45,835 bases of DNA from [Clostridium] clostridioforme AGR2157 (lineage in GTDB: Bacteria; Bacillota; Clostridia; Lachnospirales; Lachnospiraceae), in assembly GCF_000424325.1 (NCBI RefSeq), contig NZ_AUJR01000039.1, positions 1-45,835 of the forward strand, read 5' to 3'. The position numbers and the translations under genes were made by a program. Each line of letters begins with the position of its first letter. Within the stretch, counting starts at the first letter, position 1. The notes below the pieces were generated by a model. That model searched no databases and was not told the origin of the DNA. It worked only from the letters and a program-made list of their open reading frames with translations. Of the stretch, positions 1-8,140 are shown piece after piece.

Positions 1-328
1 CATTCCGCTATGACATACGGCGAATACAACCATCCTACACCGCCGGGTCGAGTATCCCGCCTCGGACTGCCCTTAAAGCAGTTTAGCCTTGTTCCTCGTT
101 CACAATGTTGCGTCTTGCCGCTCAGTCGTGGGTAGATGGTTTCCCCAACTTGCGACGTTTCCGGTACGCTATTGTCCCCCTTATGGTTTCCCTCCGGGGT
201 AAACCGGCTGACGCTAAAGCGACGCTTTTTCAGCGTCTTTGATACTTTTCTTTACCGGCTTGCCAAAGCCGGATTCCCAAAATGCCCACGCACCGCCTGT
301 GGATGACAAGCGACGCTTCTGGACGCGC
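1..328 (-). mobile_element. Group II intron, 5' part (second intron)
   Basis: Read on the minus strand from 328, this stretch begins GCGCGTCCAGAAG and matches the start of the complete intron at 1766-4281 (GTGCGCCCAGAAG). The shared pattern continues with a GGCGGTGCGTGG-like segment, a GTAAAGAAAAGTATCAA segment and a GGAGGGAAACC segment. It interrupts the VirB6-like gene after TAT-A, exactly where VirB6 relatives would read Tyr-Ile. The first five bases are GCGCG rather than the usual GUGYG, a mild deviation. The intron-encoded protein, if any, lies beyond the left edge. No coding frame is recognised inside 1-328. Confidence 0.75.
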
Positions 329-875
329 TATACAGCTTGAACATCCGTCCATAAACGGTCAGGATCATAATAAAAGACAATACCGTGATCAGCAGGCTGC
401 CAAGCAGCGTTACGATCCAAAGCGGAATAGAATCCAGCATGCCTACGGATTCCACCTTTTCCACGATCTCCGCTGGCAACTGTGACACTGTCCCGCCAGA
501 CATACTTGCATTGGCTAAAATCGTTGTGACAATGCCCTGTATGATAGAAAAGAGTGCTTTCATCAAGTCCATGCCGTATACCACGGCTCCCTGAGCCAAT
601 GCAAAACGGATGAATGCTTTCAGCACATGCTCCGGCTTTTTCATTTCTGTAAAACTGCCGCAGGTCTTAATGATCCCCATGGCAAAAAATAAAACCAAAA
701 GCCCCAAAGCGATGGCTTTCAAGGCGCCATTGATATTTGTCATCACGCTCCAAATAGCCCCGCCTTTAAAGGATTCCGGATCCTGTGTCAGCAGTGTCCA
801 GATTTCATTTAATTTGTCATTCCAGGTATTTAATGCAGATTGTAGGTTCTGCACGATCCAGTTATCGCTTTCCAT
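329..875 (-). CDS. VirB6/TrbL-like conjugation channel protein, 5' exon
   Basis: This is the first 182 codons of an integral membrane protein of the conjugative type IV secretion apparatus. Hydrophobic stretches lie near residues 50-70, 90-120 and 150-180, and the region around YGRMFKLY is the usual end of the third segment in ICE VirB6-like proteins. The start ATG at 875 follows a strong GGAGG. After Tyr-182 plus one base the sequence turns into group II intron; the later membrane segments must lie on the far side, outside the window. The gene works only if the intron splices. The next upstream gene in the operon is the pilin-like protein at 940. Confidence 0.75.
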
Positions 876-939
876 TTCCTATCTCACCTCCTTCGTGTGA
901 TAAGGGACGGACAGTATTCCTGCCCGCCCGCTGGCATCC

Positions 940-1335
940 TTACGCCATAATCAGGTCGAGGATCTCTTTTGCGAAGGTAATGATGATACCGCCTGCCAGT
1001 GTCAAAAATCCGTTCGCCCTCTGGCTCGGATCATGGCTCTTAAGGCTGAGGCCCACCTGCACGATACCAAATCCCAACAGGATCAGGCCAATGGCGCGGA
1101 TCAGGGAAAAAATGAAAGTCGACAGGTTATTTACAACAGACAGGGGATCCCCTGCCGCATAAGCGTAAGTCGTACACACATTCCCGATAAACATCAGCAC
1201 AGAATAAACAGCAAACAGCTTCTTCTGCACCCTGCTCATCGGCATAGGTGAGGTTTCTTTTTTTACCTCCTGTCTGCCATTTTCCTCCATGCAGCCCTTT
1301 TTCAGTTTCATCTGGTTCAATAAATTACATTTCAT
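940..1335 (-). CDS. VirB2/Maff2-like small membrane protein (T4SS pilin-like)
   Basis: This 131-residue protein has a charged N-terminal 35 residues, a signal-like hydrophobic segment ending in TYAYAAGD, then two further hydrophobic segments (GLILLGFGIVQVGL and FLTLAGGIIITF). This is the layout of VirB2-type pilins and the Maff2 family that sit between VirD4 and VirB6 in Firmicutes ICEs. The ATG at 1335 is preceded by GGAGGG at six bases' spacing, which favours it over ATGs further upstream. The gene lies 16 bases after the virD4 stop. The role as conjugation pilin or channel subunit is inferred from layout and position. Confidence 0.7.
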   Translation of the reverse strand: MKCNLLNQMKLKKGCMEENGRQEVKKETSPMPMSRVQKKLFAVYSVLMFIGNVCTTYAYAAGDPLSVVNNLSTFIFSLIRAIGLILLGFGIVQVGLSLKSHDPSQRANGFLTLAGGIIITFAKEILDLIMA

Positions 1336-1351
1336 CGGCATCCCTCCATTC

Positions 1352-1765
1352 TTAAATAGGAAACTGCCCTCCGATGATATCCTCATCAGAGAGCAGCTCA
1401 TAATCTTCATATCTGCCCGCATCAAACGCAAAGGTATCATGGGCCAGCGGCGCTTTCGCATAGTCATACGCTTCTGCCCCTCCGTCCTCTGTCAGCCTGA
1501 TATTGGGGTGTTTCATCAAATCATATTTTTTGTCCTTCATGGCGCGTTCCCCACGGACAAATAAAAGCGCGTACTGGTTATCCAGCATACGCACTTCATC
1601 CGGCATGAGAAGTTCCCTTCCGCTTTGCTGGAAATTTGTAGAGTAACTTCCTGACCGTCCTTTCGTCTGCCCATACGTGTTGGTATCGATGGTTTCCTTT
1701 CCAAGCAGTTCCGAGATATACTTATGCGTCTCTTTTTCATTGCCGCCAAGGTATAACAGCTCATC
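1352..1765 (-). CDS. virD4: VirD4/TraG coupling protein, 3' exon
   Basis: This exon encodes the C-terminal 137 residues of the coupling protein. It resumes with DELLYLGGNEKETHKYIS and contains TYGQTKGRSGSYS and LLMPDEVRMLDN, typical of the VirD4 C-terminal ATPase half. The 5' exon (4282-5589) ends in a complete codon for Cys after LVGN and this exon starts with the codon for Asp, so excision of the intron restores GNC-DEL in frame and gives a product of about 573 residues. Without splicing the protein stops a few residues into the intron. Confidence 0.85.
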   Translation of the reverse strand, partial: DELLYLGGNEKETHKYISELLGKETIDTNTYGQTKGRSGSYSTNFQQSGRELLMPDEVRMLDNQYALLFVRGERAMKDKKYDLMKHPNIRLTEDGGAEAYDYAKAPLAHDTFAFDAGRYEDYELLSDEDIIGGQFPI

Positions 1766-1815
1766 ATGAGGTAAGGTTCAGCTTGTCCTTTACAGGACTT
1801 GCATCCCCTCCCTCC

Positions 1816-1849
1816 CAAACCGCACGTACACCTCTCGATGTATACGGCT
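1816..1849 (-). ncRNA. Group II intron ribozyme domain V
   Basis: On the minus strand this reads AGCCGTATAC, a GAGA-containing loop, GTGTACGTGCGGTTT. It folds into the roughly 34-nucleotide hairpin with the AGC triad and near-invariant base pattern of the catalytic domain V. Domain VI follows towards 1766. Confidence 0.8.
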
Positions 1850-1872
1850 TTCCGCTTATTATATTTGCGGTA

Positions 1873-3759
1873 TTAAGAATGAATCAGTTTATGACATTCG
1901 GGGCATACCACAAGAGTTTTCCGTCTCCTTTTGCGCATAAGGAGTACCCACTCCGCATTGCCCTTTAAGTCTTTTAGTTTCTTTACTTGATGGATTTCCA
2001 GATTTCTGCAATCCTTTCCACAAAGTTCACAGGTATGGCGTTCCACTCTCTGTTTCAGAGTGTTGGTTTTAGCGTATTTTGAGAACTGCGGAAGTTCGCT
2101 TACATTGTCAAACTTCGTAGCTGATTCTTTTCGCTTAAACCCGTCTCTGTAAAAGGTTGTAGTTTTCCTTCCTGCTCTGGTATCGTATGCGATTGTAAAC
2201 AGTCCTCCAACACAATATCTGCGCTTGATTTCGTGAACATTTGTTTTATACTTACAGGCAAATGTCTTGTACATACTGTACTTCATAAGATTGGCGAATC
2301 TGCCTATCTTAAAAGAATCATTTGCTATGGCATAGTAGTTATAAAGTCCACGAACTTCCGCATTATATCTTGCCAGAATCTCTATATCGCTTTGGTTTAC
2401 CAGTTTTCCCCTGTGTAGGGCTACAAATCTTTCTTTTCCATTTTCGTTAATCTTGATTTTGATTGCATGATATTCCAGTAACTTTCCCACCCATTTTTCT
2501 CTGGGTACAAGTAGTTTCACCACTCCTGCATTGCTCCTGATTTTGTATCCTCCTGCGGATTTCTTTAAATCCTGACTTCTGGATACCGTAATGTCGTAGC
2601 CTAAAAATCTGGCTCTGTCTCCTGTATGTGTAACCTTAGTTTTGGTTTCGGACATTTCCAAATCCAGTTCTTCCCTGAGGAATCTGCCGACATCAGCTTT
2701 AATCTGTTCTGCGTCCGCTTTGCTCCCAATTACCCCAATAATAAAATCATCAGCGTAACGGGTGTACTGAATCCGTTTATACGTCTCATCTAAAGGTTCG
2801 GTAGGAGTTAGTTGTCGTGCTTGCTTTTCAAGCGTTTTCAAATGCTTATTGCGTTCCCAGCGTTCTTCTGGAGATAAATCCGCCCACTTCTTTTTGCCCA
2901 TACATCTGTAATAGGATGCCTTTTTGACAACTTTATTGTAGTCGGAGTTCATTTGTTTCTTCTTTCCTCGGTTATATTTCTGTGCGTATTCTTCCATAAA
3001 TTTGTCTAATTCATGGAGATACACGTTCACAAGCTCTGGACTGACACCAGACCCCTGCGGTACACCGCTATATGTCCGATTGTACGTCCATTGCTCCATA
3101 TATCCTGCTTTTAGGAATTTCCAGATAAGTTGTAGGAACATTTCATCATCAATGCGTTTTCTCAGCAATCTGATGATTGTGTGGTGATTAAAACTGTCGA
3201 AGCAGGCGTGTATATCACCCTCAACAAACCAGTTCGTTCCCGTAAAGGTTTTCTGAATCTGGTATAATGCTGTCTGACAGCTTTTGTTTGGTCTGAACCC
3301 ATGAGATGTTTTCTTAAACACAGGCTCATAAATGCTTTCTAAAATCATTTTCACTACTTCCTGCACCAGTTTGTCATTGCCCGACTGGATTCCCAACGGG
3401 CGCTTTTTATTGCTTTTTTTCTTAGCAATATATTCCCTGCGTGCAGGTTTTGGCAGGTAACTTTTATCTCGCATGGATTCAATAATCCTTTGGATTCTTT
3501 CGTCACTCATGCCATCAATGGTAGTTCCATCTGCACCGGCAGTCATACTGCCTGTGTTTGCATATATGTTTTTATATGCAAGCCAGTAGAACTCTGGATT
3601 GTACAGATTCCGATATAATCTCTGAAACCTGTAAGGTTCATTCTTTGACTTTTCCGTCAAACTACTTAATACTTGGATTGGATTTCTCAATGCCTCTCGC
3701 ACCGTCCTTTCATATCGTATTAGTAAATAAGCTGCTCCCCTTCGCCATGTGAACGTCAT
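1873..3759 (-). CDS. ltrA: Group II intron reverse transcriptase/maturase
   Basis: This 628-residue intron-encoded protein helps the RNA fold and splice and drives retrohoming. The N-terminal part holds RT0-RT4 motifs including GADGTTIDGMS, KKRPLGIQSGNDKLVQ and GVPQGSGVSP; the catalytic YADD is in QYTRYADDFIIG near residue 335. A maturase X region follows. The C-terminus has an HNH endonuclease with cysteine pairs CELCGK and CPECHKLIH around EIHQVKKLKDL. No stop or frameshift interrupts it and every key motif is intact, so mobility is plausible. The start at 3759 is the first ATG in frame; a downstream start near VREALRNP cannot be excluded. Confidence 0.93.
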   Translation of the reverse strand: MTFTWRRGAAYLLIRYERTVREALRNPIQVLSSLTEKSKNEPYRFQRLYRNLYNPEFYWLAYKNIYANTGSMTAGADGTTIDGMSDERIQRIIESMRDKSYLPKPARREYIAKKKSNKKRPLGIQSGNDKLVQEVVKMILESIYEPVFKKTSHGFRPNKSCQTALYQIQKTFTGTNWFVEGDIHACFDSFNHHTIIRLLRKRIDDEMFLQLIWKFLKAGYMEQWTYNRTYSGVPQGSGVSPELVNVYLHELDKFMEEYAQKYNRGKKKQMNSDYNKVVKKASYYRCMGKKKWADLSPEERWERNKHLKTLEKQARQLTPTEPLDETYKRIQYTRYADDFIIGVIGSKADAEQIKADVGRFLREELDLEMSETKTKVTHTGDRARFLGYDITVSRSQDLKKSAGGYKIRSNAGVVKLLVPREKWVGKLLEYHAIKIKINENGKERFVALHRGKLVNQSDIEILARYNAEVRGLYNYYAIANDSFKIGRFANLMKYSMYKTFACKYKTNVHEIKRRYCVGGLFTIAYDTRAGRKTTTFYRDGFKRKESATKFDNVSELPQFSKYAKTNTLKQRVERHTCELCGKDCRNLEIHQVKKLKDLKGNAEWVLLMRKRRRKTLVVCPECHKLIHS

Positions 3760-4281
3760 TAACGTCTCGAACTACTATGGGAGCTGTGTGACCATGCCCG
3801 TTACCGGGTTTAGGTCATCCCCAGTTAGTATTCATAGAATTAGCGTTTCGTGTTGTCGGCACCGACTTTCGCCATTTACCCGCTGTCTTGCGGTTGTCCT
3901 TCCATGAGTATCGCTTGCTTTCATAACTGCGAAATGAAACCAACATGGAATGGCATACGTTTCAATCCTTTTCGTATGCGGAGTGCGGATTCCCCCACTC
4001 TGGCTATCGTTCAGGCAGTTTAGCTTTATACCTCATACACGAATTTTTATTCTTGAATTTTCAGATACACAGGATTAGTACCTTATCATTCAGGCTCTCG
4101 TCTATTGACAAGAGCGACAACATGCTACACTCCCCTTCGGGTTTCCCCTCTCGGATAAGTTGTAGAATAATAGGTTGTGATTTTTCGTCACTTGATACTT
4201 TTACCTACTGCTTGCTAAAGGCAGTATTCCATAAATACCACGCCGCCGAATTTATAATGCGCTGGCGACTTCTGGGCGCAC

Positions 4282-5589
4282 ACAGTTACCCACCAGGCTC
4301 TCCCAGGAGTCCTTAAAAAGTGCCTTGATCTGGCTCATATTCTGCACGATAATGCTGCAGAAAATCGAACGTGAACGGCAGGTACTCAAAATTTTTTCAA
4401 AATCATCCGGCAGGGCAACATTCGGCCACTCATCCATGATGCAGTTTACCGGAATCGGCAGCCTGCCCCCGTATTTGCGGTCAGCCACATAATAAAGTGT
4501 TTGGAAAAGTTGGGTATAGATCATACCCACCAGATAATTAAGGGATGTATCCGCGTCCGGGATACAGCAGAAAAGCGCCACCTTTTTTTCTCCCATGCTG
4601 GCAAGGTCCAGTTCATCATGGCAAGTTAAATTTGCGATCTGCGGCAGGTTAAACGCCGCCAATCGGACACCTACGGAAATCAGGATCGACTTTGCTGTCT
4701 TTCCTGCAGCCTGTTTGTAAATATGATATTGCTTCACGGCAATATTTTCCGGATCGCGCATTTCCAAACGCTCAAACAGGATATCCAGCGGTGACTCGTA
4801 ATCTTCATCATCTTCCTTTACCTGGGCAGATGATAGCATCTCCATAATCATGGCAAAGTTCTGTTCCTCCGGCGGGGCTTCATGCAGAAGGTACAGCATG
4901 AGTGCCTGAAGAAGCGCAGTCTCGCTTTTCTCCCAAAACGGATCCGAGGACTGCGCCCCCTTGGGTGTCGTATTCCGGATCAGGTTTGTGATGAGTTTCA
5001 GCACATCCTTATCATCCTTCACATATTCAAACGGATTATAACCGAAAGAGGTATCCGGATTGATCAGGTCAAATACCCTCACCTCATATCCGGCCTTCTC
5101 CAAAAATCCGCCTGTTTTCCTAAGAAGTTCCCCTTTTGGATCTGTAATTACCAGAGAGCAATTCCCCTGGAGTATATTCGGTAAAGCGTATGTCCTGGAT
5201 TTTCCCGCTCCGCTGCCGCCCACGACAAGGACGTTCAAGTTCCTTTTATGGCGGTAACAGTCAAGCCCCATGCGGAAATTTTGTGTAAACAGGATATTGT
5301 CGGCATAAGGCTTCTCCTGGTACTTTTTACACAACTGGGCGGCACTCCCCCATTTGGCCGACCCGTGTTCCTCACCCCTGCGGTAATTCCTCCGGTTGGC
5401 ATAATAGATGCCGATTCCAAAGGCATACAAAAGGGTGCAGATCAGGATGGACTTCATGGTATATTCCGTATAGTGCAGCGCCAGGGGATGATTCAGCTTC
5501 TCCGTCAGGGCTTCCATCATCTCAAAAAGGTTCCCTCCGGGGATGATGGCATCTGCGATCAATGCCGCCGCCCACCATACAAACGGCAA
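4282..5589 (-). CDS. virD4: VirD4/TraG-type coupling protein, 5' exon
   Basis: This exon encodes 436 residues of the ATPase that brings the relaxase-DNA complex to the secretion channel. Two membrane segments lie near residues 1-15 and 45-65. Walker A is VVGGSGAGKSRTY near residue 125, a VITDPKGEL strand follows, and Walker B is NCIMDEWPNV near residue 385. It is cut after LVGNC by the group II intron; the 3' exon is 1352-1765. The start used is TTG at 5589. The frame is open upstream to a TGA inside the previous gene with no ATG or GTG, so the start may be TTG or an unusual ATT slightly upstream that would complete the first membrane helix. Confidence 0.88.
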
Positions 5590-5630
5590 AGCGGCAAGCC
5601 AGACAATCCACTCTGACTTGCCGCTTTTAC

Positions 5631-5891
5631 TTACCGGGAAGGTTCACCCCGTTCTTTCTTCGGCCGGCTTACTACTTGGAAACTATCCACTTCCGTATTT
5701 AATGCCAGTGATCTTCCATTTTCCCAATTCACATGGATCTGGCCGATGTCATCCACAAAAGATACCGTCCCTAAAAGTCCGGGCGGCATTCCCTTTTCTC
5801 CATCCATGCAGCCCAGGCGGACTTTTGTCCCTTTAGGATACCTTTGCTTAATGCCTTGCGCCTGCCTGCTCAGTCTTTCCCATTCATTCAT
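5631..5891 (-). CDS. DUF4314-family protein
   Basis: This 86-residue protein contains RYPKGTKVRLGCMDGE, a PPGLLGTVSFVDDIG turn and INVNWENG-like IHVNWENGRSLAL, the small SH3-like beta-barrel pattern of DUF4314. Such proteins are common next to virD4 in Firmicutes ICEs; no biochemical role is known to me. The gene sits between a terminator (5912-5936) and virD4. The ATG at 5891 follows AAAGGAGGAATGCC, a good ribosome binding site. Confidence 0.75.
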   Translation of the reverse strand: MNEWERLSRQAQGIKQRYPKGTKVRLGCMDGEKGMPPGLLGTVSFVDDIGQIHVNWENGRSLALNTEVDSFQVVSRPKKERGEPSR

Positions 5892-5911
5892 GGCATTCCT
5901 CCTTTCCGATC

Positions 5912-5936
5912 AAAAAAGACAGGCATCCCGCCTGTC
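5912..5936 (-). terminator. Rho-independent terminator
   Basis: Minus strand reads GACAGGC-GGGAT-GCCTGTC followed by TTTTTT, a perfect 7-bp stem with U tract just after the stop of the gene at 5939. It would partly separate the relaxosome genes from the coupling-protein/channel genes. Confidence 0.8.
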
Positions 5937-5938
5937 CG

Positions 5939-6247
5939 TTACCGTGTCCGATAGGTCCTGTACCTTGCGTTCATGATACGCATTAAAACCGTATCGATCC
6001 CATCGGTATATCTTCCATTCTCAATATAAGTATCTCTGAGCCCATTTAAAGCCTGTACCGCTTTTTTATGTTCTCCTTCTGTCAGATAGAGTTTCTTATC
6101 CTTGTGGCCGGCCAGCCGCAGGATAAGATCCCCCGTCTCTTTTGTGGATGCGCCCGCTTCTTTTTCTTCCCGGAACACATCCCGCAGTGCATGCACCAGC
6201 ATATTGACGGTAATCTCATCTGTTTTTACACATCGTCTCTTTTCCAT
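5939..6247 (-). CDS. Small ICE protein of unknown function
   Basis: A 102-residue soluble protein, mostly helical and charged, beginning MEKRRCVKTDEITVNML and ending NARYRTYRTR. It is not recognised as a named family. The ATG at 6247 was chosen because AAAGGAGG lies just upstream; the longer in-frame extension lacks a binding site. It sits between two terminators, so it may form its own short transcript. Similar short proteins are common between PcfB/ArdC and virD4 in related ICEs (recollection, unverified). Confidence 0.6.
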   Translation of the reverse strand: MEKRRCVKTDEITVNMLVHALRDVFREEKEAGASTKETGDLILRLAGHKDKKLYLTEGEHKKAVQALNGLRDTYIENGRYTDGIDTVLMRIMNARYRTYRTR

Positions 6248-6323
6248 CCTCCGGCCTCCTTTTTTTATTCTTCCTGACCACAACATACCACACTCACCAG
6301 CAGAAAGCTACTTACTTTTCCCC

Positions 6324-6368
6324 AAAAAAAGCACTTTTCCGGACGCCTTTTTTCCAACGGCAAAGTGC
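6324..6368 (-). terminator. Rho-independent terminator
   Basis: On the minus strand GCACTTT and AAAGTGC pair around a 24-base loop and are followed by TTTTTTT. It lies a few bases after the stop of the ArdC-like gene at 6376. Confidence 0.7.
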
Positions 6369-6375
6369 CTGTTTA

Positions 6376-7317
6376 TCAGCGTTCCGGCTGTTTTTTCTCT
6401 TTCCCTGATTTTACTTTTCCATCAGAAACGGCAAACTCATCTGCAACAAATTCCTGTTCCTGCTCTCCGAGGTTGCGGTTCAAATGGTTGCTGATGCCAT
6501 AAGCGGCATTACGGATATCCCCGATAAAGGCACGAAGCTCCTTGGGATCCTTATCGCCGTTGCCCTGCATCTCACACACCTTATCAAAACGGAAGCCGGA
6601 AGTATCCACACCGTATTTCTGTGCAACTATATAAGTGGTGCAGAACGCTTTGGGCGATACCTTCTGGCGGGCATAGCTGCCGTCATGGGCATCCATGACG
6701 GCGCAGGCCAGTTCCCGGTTGATGGCATGGAATGTAGTCACTTCACTCATTCCATTCCTCACATAAATGGTACGCTGTCTTGGGATATATTGCGCCTGCA
6801 CTCCCTCCGGCAGATTGTCCGCAATACGGATCGGCACATCCGGGTTTGTCAAAAGCGCTCCCATGAGCGTTTCCATATCTTTCGGCTCCGGCGGGACTGG
6901 CGGCTTCATGCGGATCTGGCTGATATCATATGCTTTTCCGATATTTGTCCCCTGCATAGTCACGCCGTCTTTTTCATAATCCTGCGTGACCAGAAAACGG
7001 TATCCATGCACTCCCGCACGCAGGGAATAACCTTCCTCTTTCACTTTCTCAAATGTCATGACCTGCCGGATCTCCGGATTCTGGCTGTAGAGCAGAAGCA
7101 GGTTTGGCGTTTTCTGAGGTTTGCACTGTGCCATAAAATCAAGGAATCCTTTTAAGGAATCCCCGTCCTTAAACACATCCTGGGCCTTTGCGTCAATCTC
7201 TGCCCATACTTCTTCGCGCTCCTGCTTCTTTAAGGCGGCATATTCCTCTTTGCTCATACGGGGCTGTTCCTCTGTTACAGGCGGCTCCCCTCCCGATAAA
7301 TATTTTGATAAATCCAT
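6376..7317 (-). CDS. ArdC-like antirestriction/ICE protein
   Basis: This 313-residue protein resembles the N-terminal domain of ArdC-type proteins, which protect incoming DNA from host restriction. Residues 50-110 carry KGFLDFMAQCKPQKTPNLLL and a YSLRAGVHGYRFLV strand typical of that domain. Near residue 200 there is FHAINRELACAV where ArdC relatives have an HEXXH zinc-protease motif; here the glutamate after the first histidine is alanine, so metal-dependent activity is doubtful. The C-terminal 25 residues are charged. It lies five bases after the PcfB gene in the relaxosome operon. The family assignment is moderate; a structural role is the alternative. Confidence 0.6.
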   Translation of the reverse strand: MDLSKYLSGGEPPVTEEQPRMSKEEYAALKKQEREEVWAEIDAKAQDVFKDGDSLKGFLDFMAQCKPQKTPNLLLLYSQNPEIRQVMTFEKVKEEGYSLRAGVHGYRFLVTQDYEKDGVTMQGTNIGKAYDISQIRMKPPVPPEPKDMETLMGALLTNPDVPIRIADNLPEGVQAQYIPRQRTIYVRNGMSEVTTFHAINRELACAVMDAHDGSYARQKVSPKAFCTTYIVAQKYGVDTSGFRFDKVCEMQGNGDKDPKELRAFIGDIRNAAYGISNHLNRNLGEQEQEFVADEFAVSDGKVKSGKEKKQPER

Positions 7318-7322
7318 TTATA

Positions 7323-8135
7323 TCACCTTCCCTTCGTTTTTGCTTTTTTTCTCTTTTTCCTGCCAGCCGAGCGGTTCTGTCTGCGGTTTTTGCTGTTTTC
7401 TTTCTTTTTTGCAGACTCCTGCTTTTCCTGTTTGATCTGGTCCAATTCCGCGCGGACAGACGGTTTCTCCTTTCCTTCTGTCTTTTCCGGCGCATTTAAT
7501 AAATCCTGTTCAGACTTTTCCTGCCCGGTAGAAATATCTTTGCTGCGCGAGGAAGGTTCGGACGGATTCCTTTCTTCCTGCGCCTGCATAAAATTTTCCA
7601 TATCCGGCGCTGGTTCCTCAAACCCAAAATCCTGCTCCATATCCCCAAGTTCAAACTGGATCTCGCCCTCCGGCATCTCCACGGTCTCAGTCGGGGCCTC
7701 TGGCATTTCCTGGTTCCGATCTGCTTCCATTGCCACTTCCTGAACAGCTTCACCGCTTTCAGATTTTAAGAAGTCAAGATTCATTTTATCCATGACACGG
7801 TTGACCTTGGCGGCATCATCCGCAAACACCATAATCTCACACTGGGACGGATTCTTCCTGTCTCGGATGACAACATATAACAGGCCTCTTTTCTTTCCCT
7901 CACGGGCGAATTCTTTTAAACGGTCAGACGGCACGGTAAAAAATTTCAATGGACGGTTCTCCTTCAACATCCGCACCATGCGAGTCTTACCATAAGTTTT
8001 CTTCTGGTCCTTTAACACTGCCGCAAAAAATACAGCAAGATTTTTTGCAAGCGTGCCGGATAAGCGCAGGCTGTAATCGATCCCTTCCAGAGAGTAACGC
8101 ACGACCTGGTCTGCCGCATCTCCACCAAAATTCAT
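7323..8135 (-). CDS. PcfB-family (DUF3801) conjugation accessory protein
   Basis: This 270-residue protein has an N-terminal DUF3801/PcfB domain (residues 1-125, with SGTLAKNLAVFFAAVLKDQ and FARECKKRGLLYVV-like FAREGKKRGLLYVVIRD) and a long, low-complexity, acidic then lysine/arginine-rich tail ending KKRKKAKTKGR. In enterococcal pCF10, PcfB family members are relaxosome proteins that contact the coupling protein. The ATG at 8135 follows GGGAGGTGAGAGCC. It lies five bases after the relaxase gene, in the same operon, which fits a relaxosome role. The basic tail could bind DNA; this is inference. Confidence 0.8.
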   Translation of the reverse strand: MNFGGDAADQVVRYSLEGIDYSLRLSGTLAKNLAVFFAAVLKDQKKTYGKTRMVRMLKENRPLKFFTVPSDRLKEFAREGKKRGLLYVVIRDRKNPSQCEIMVFADDAAKVNRVMDKMNLDFLKSESGEAVQEVAMEADRNQEMPEAPTETVEMPEGEIQFELGDMEQDFGFEEPAPDMENFMQAQEERNPSEPSSRSKDISTGQEKSEQDLLNAPEKTEGKEKPSVRAELDQIKQEKQESAKKKENSKNRRQNRSAGRKKRKKAKTKGR

Positions 8136-8140
8136 GGCTC

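Larger units (their letters stand above)
1766..4281 (-). mobile_element. Complete group II intron inserted in virD4
   Basis: The intron starts at 4281 with GTGCGCCC (consensus GUGYG) and ends at 1766 with CCTCAT. A domain V hairpin lies near 1816-1849 and an intact reverse transcriptase/maturase with HNH domain is encoded inside. Boundaries were set by restoring the VirD4 frame. About 520 bases precede the maturase, matching ribozyme domains I-IV, and about 100 bases follow it, matching domains V-VI. The intron appears AT-richer than the surrounding ICE genes. It lies in the same orientation as its host gene, so splicing can restore virD4 mRNA. Confidence 0.9.

Noticed and set aside
3945-4316. 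Plus-strand 123-codon frame across the intron 5' region
   Set aside because: It lies antisense to ribozyme domains of the group II intron and the end of the virD4 exon; the product has no recognisable pattern.
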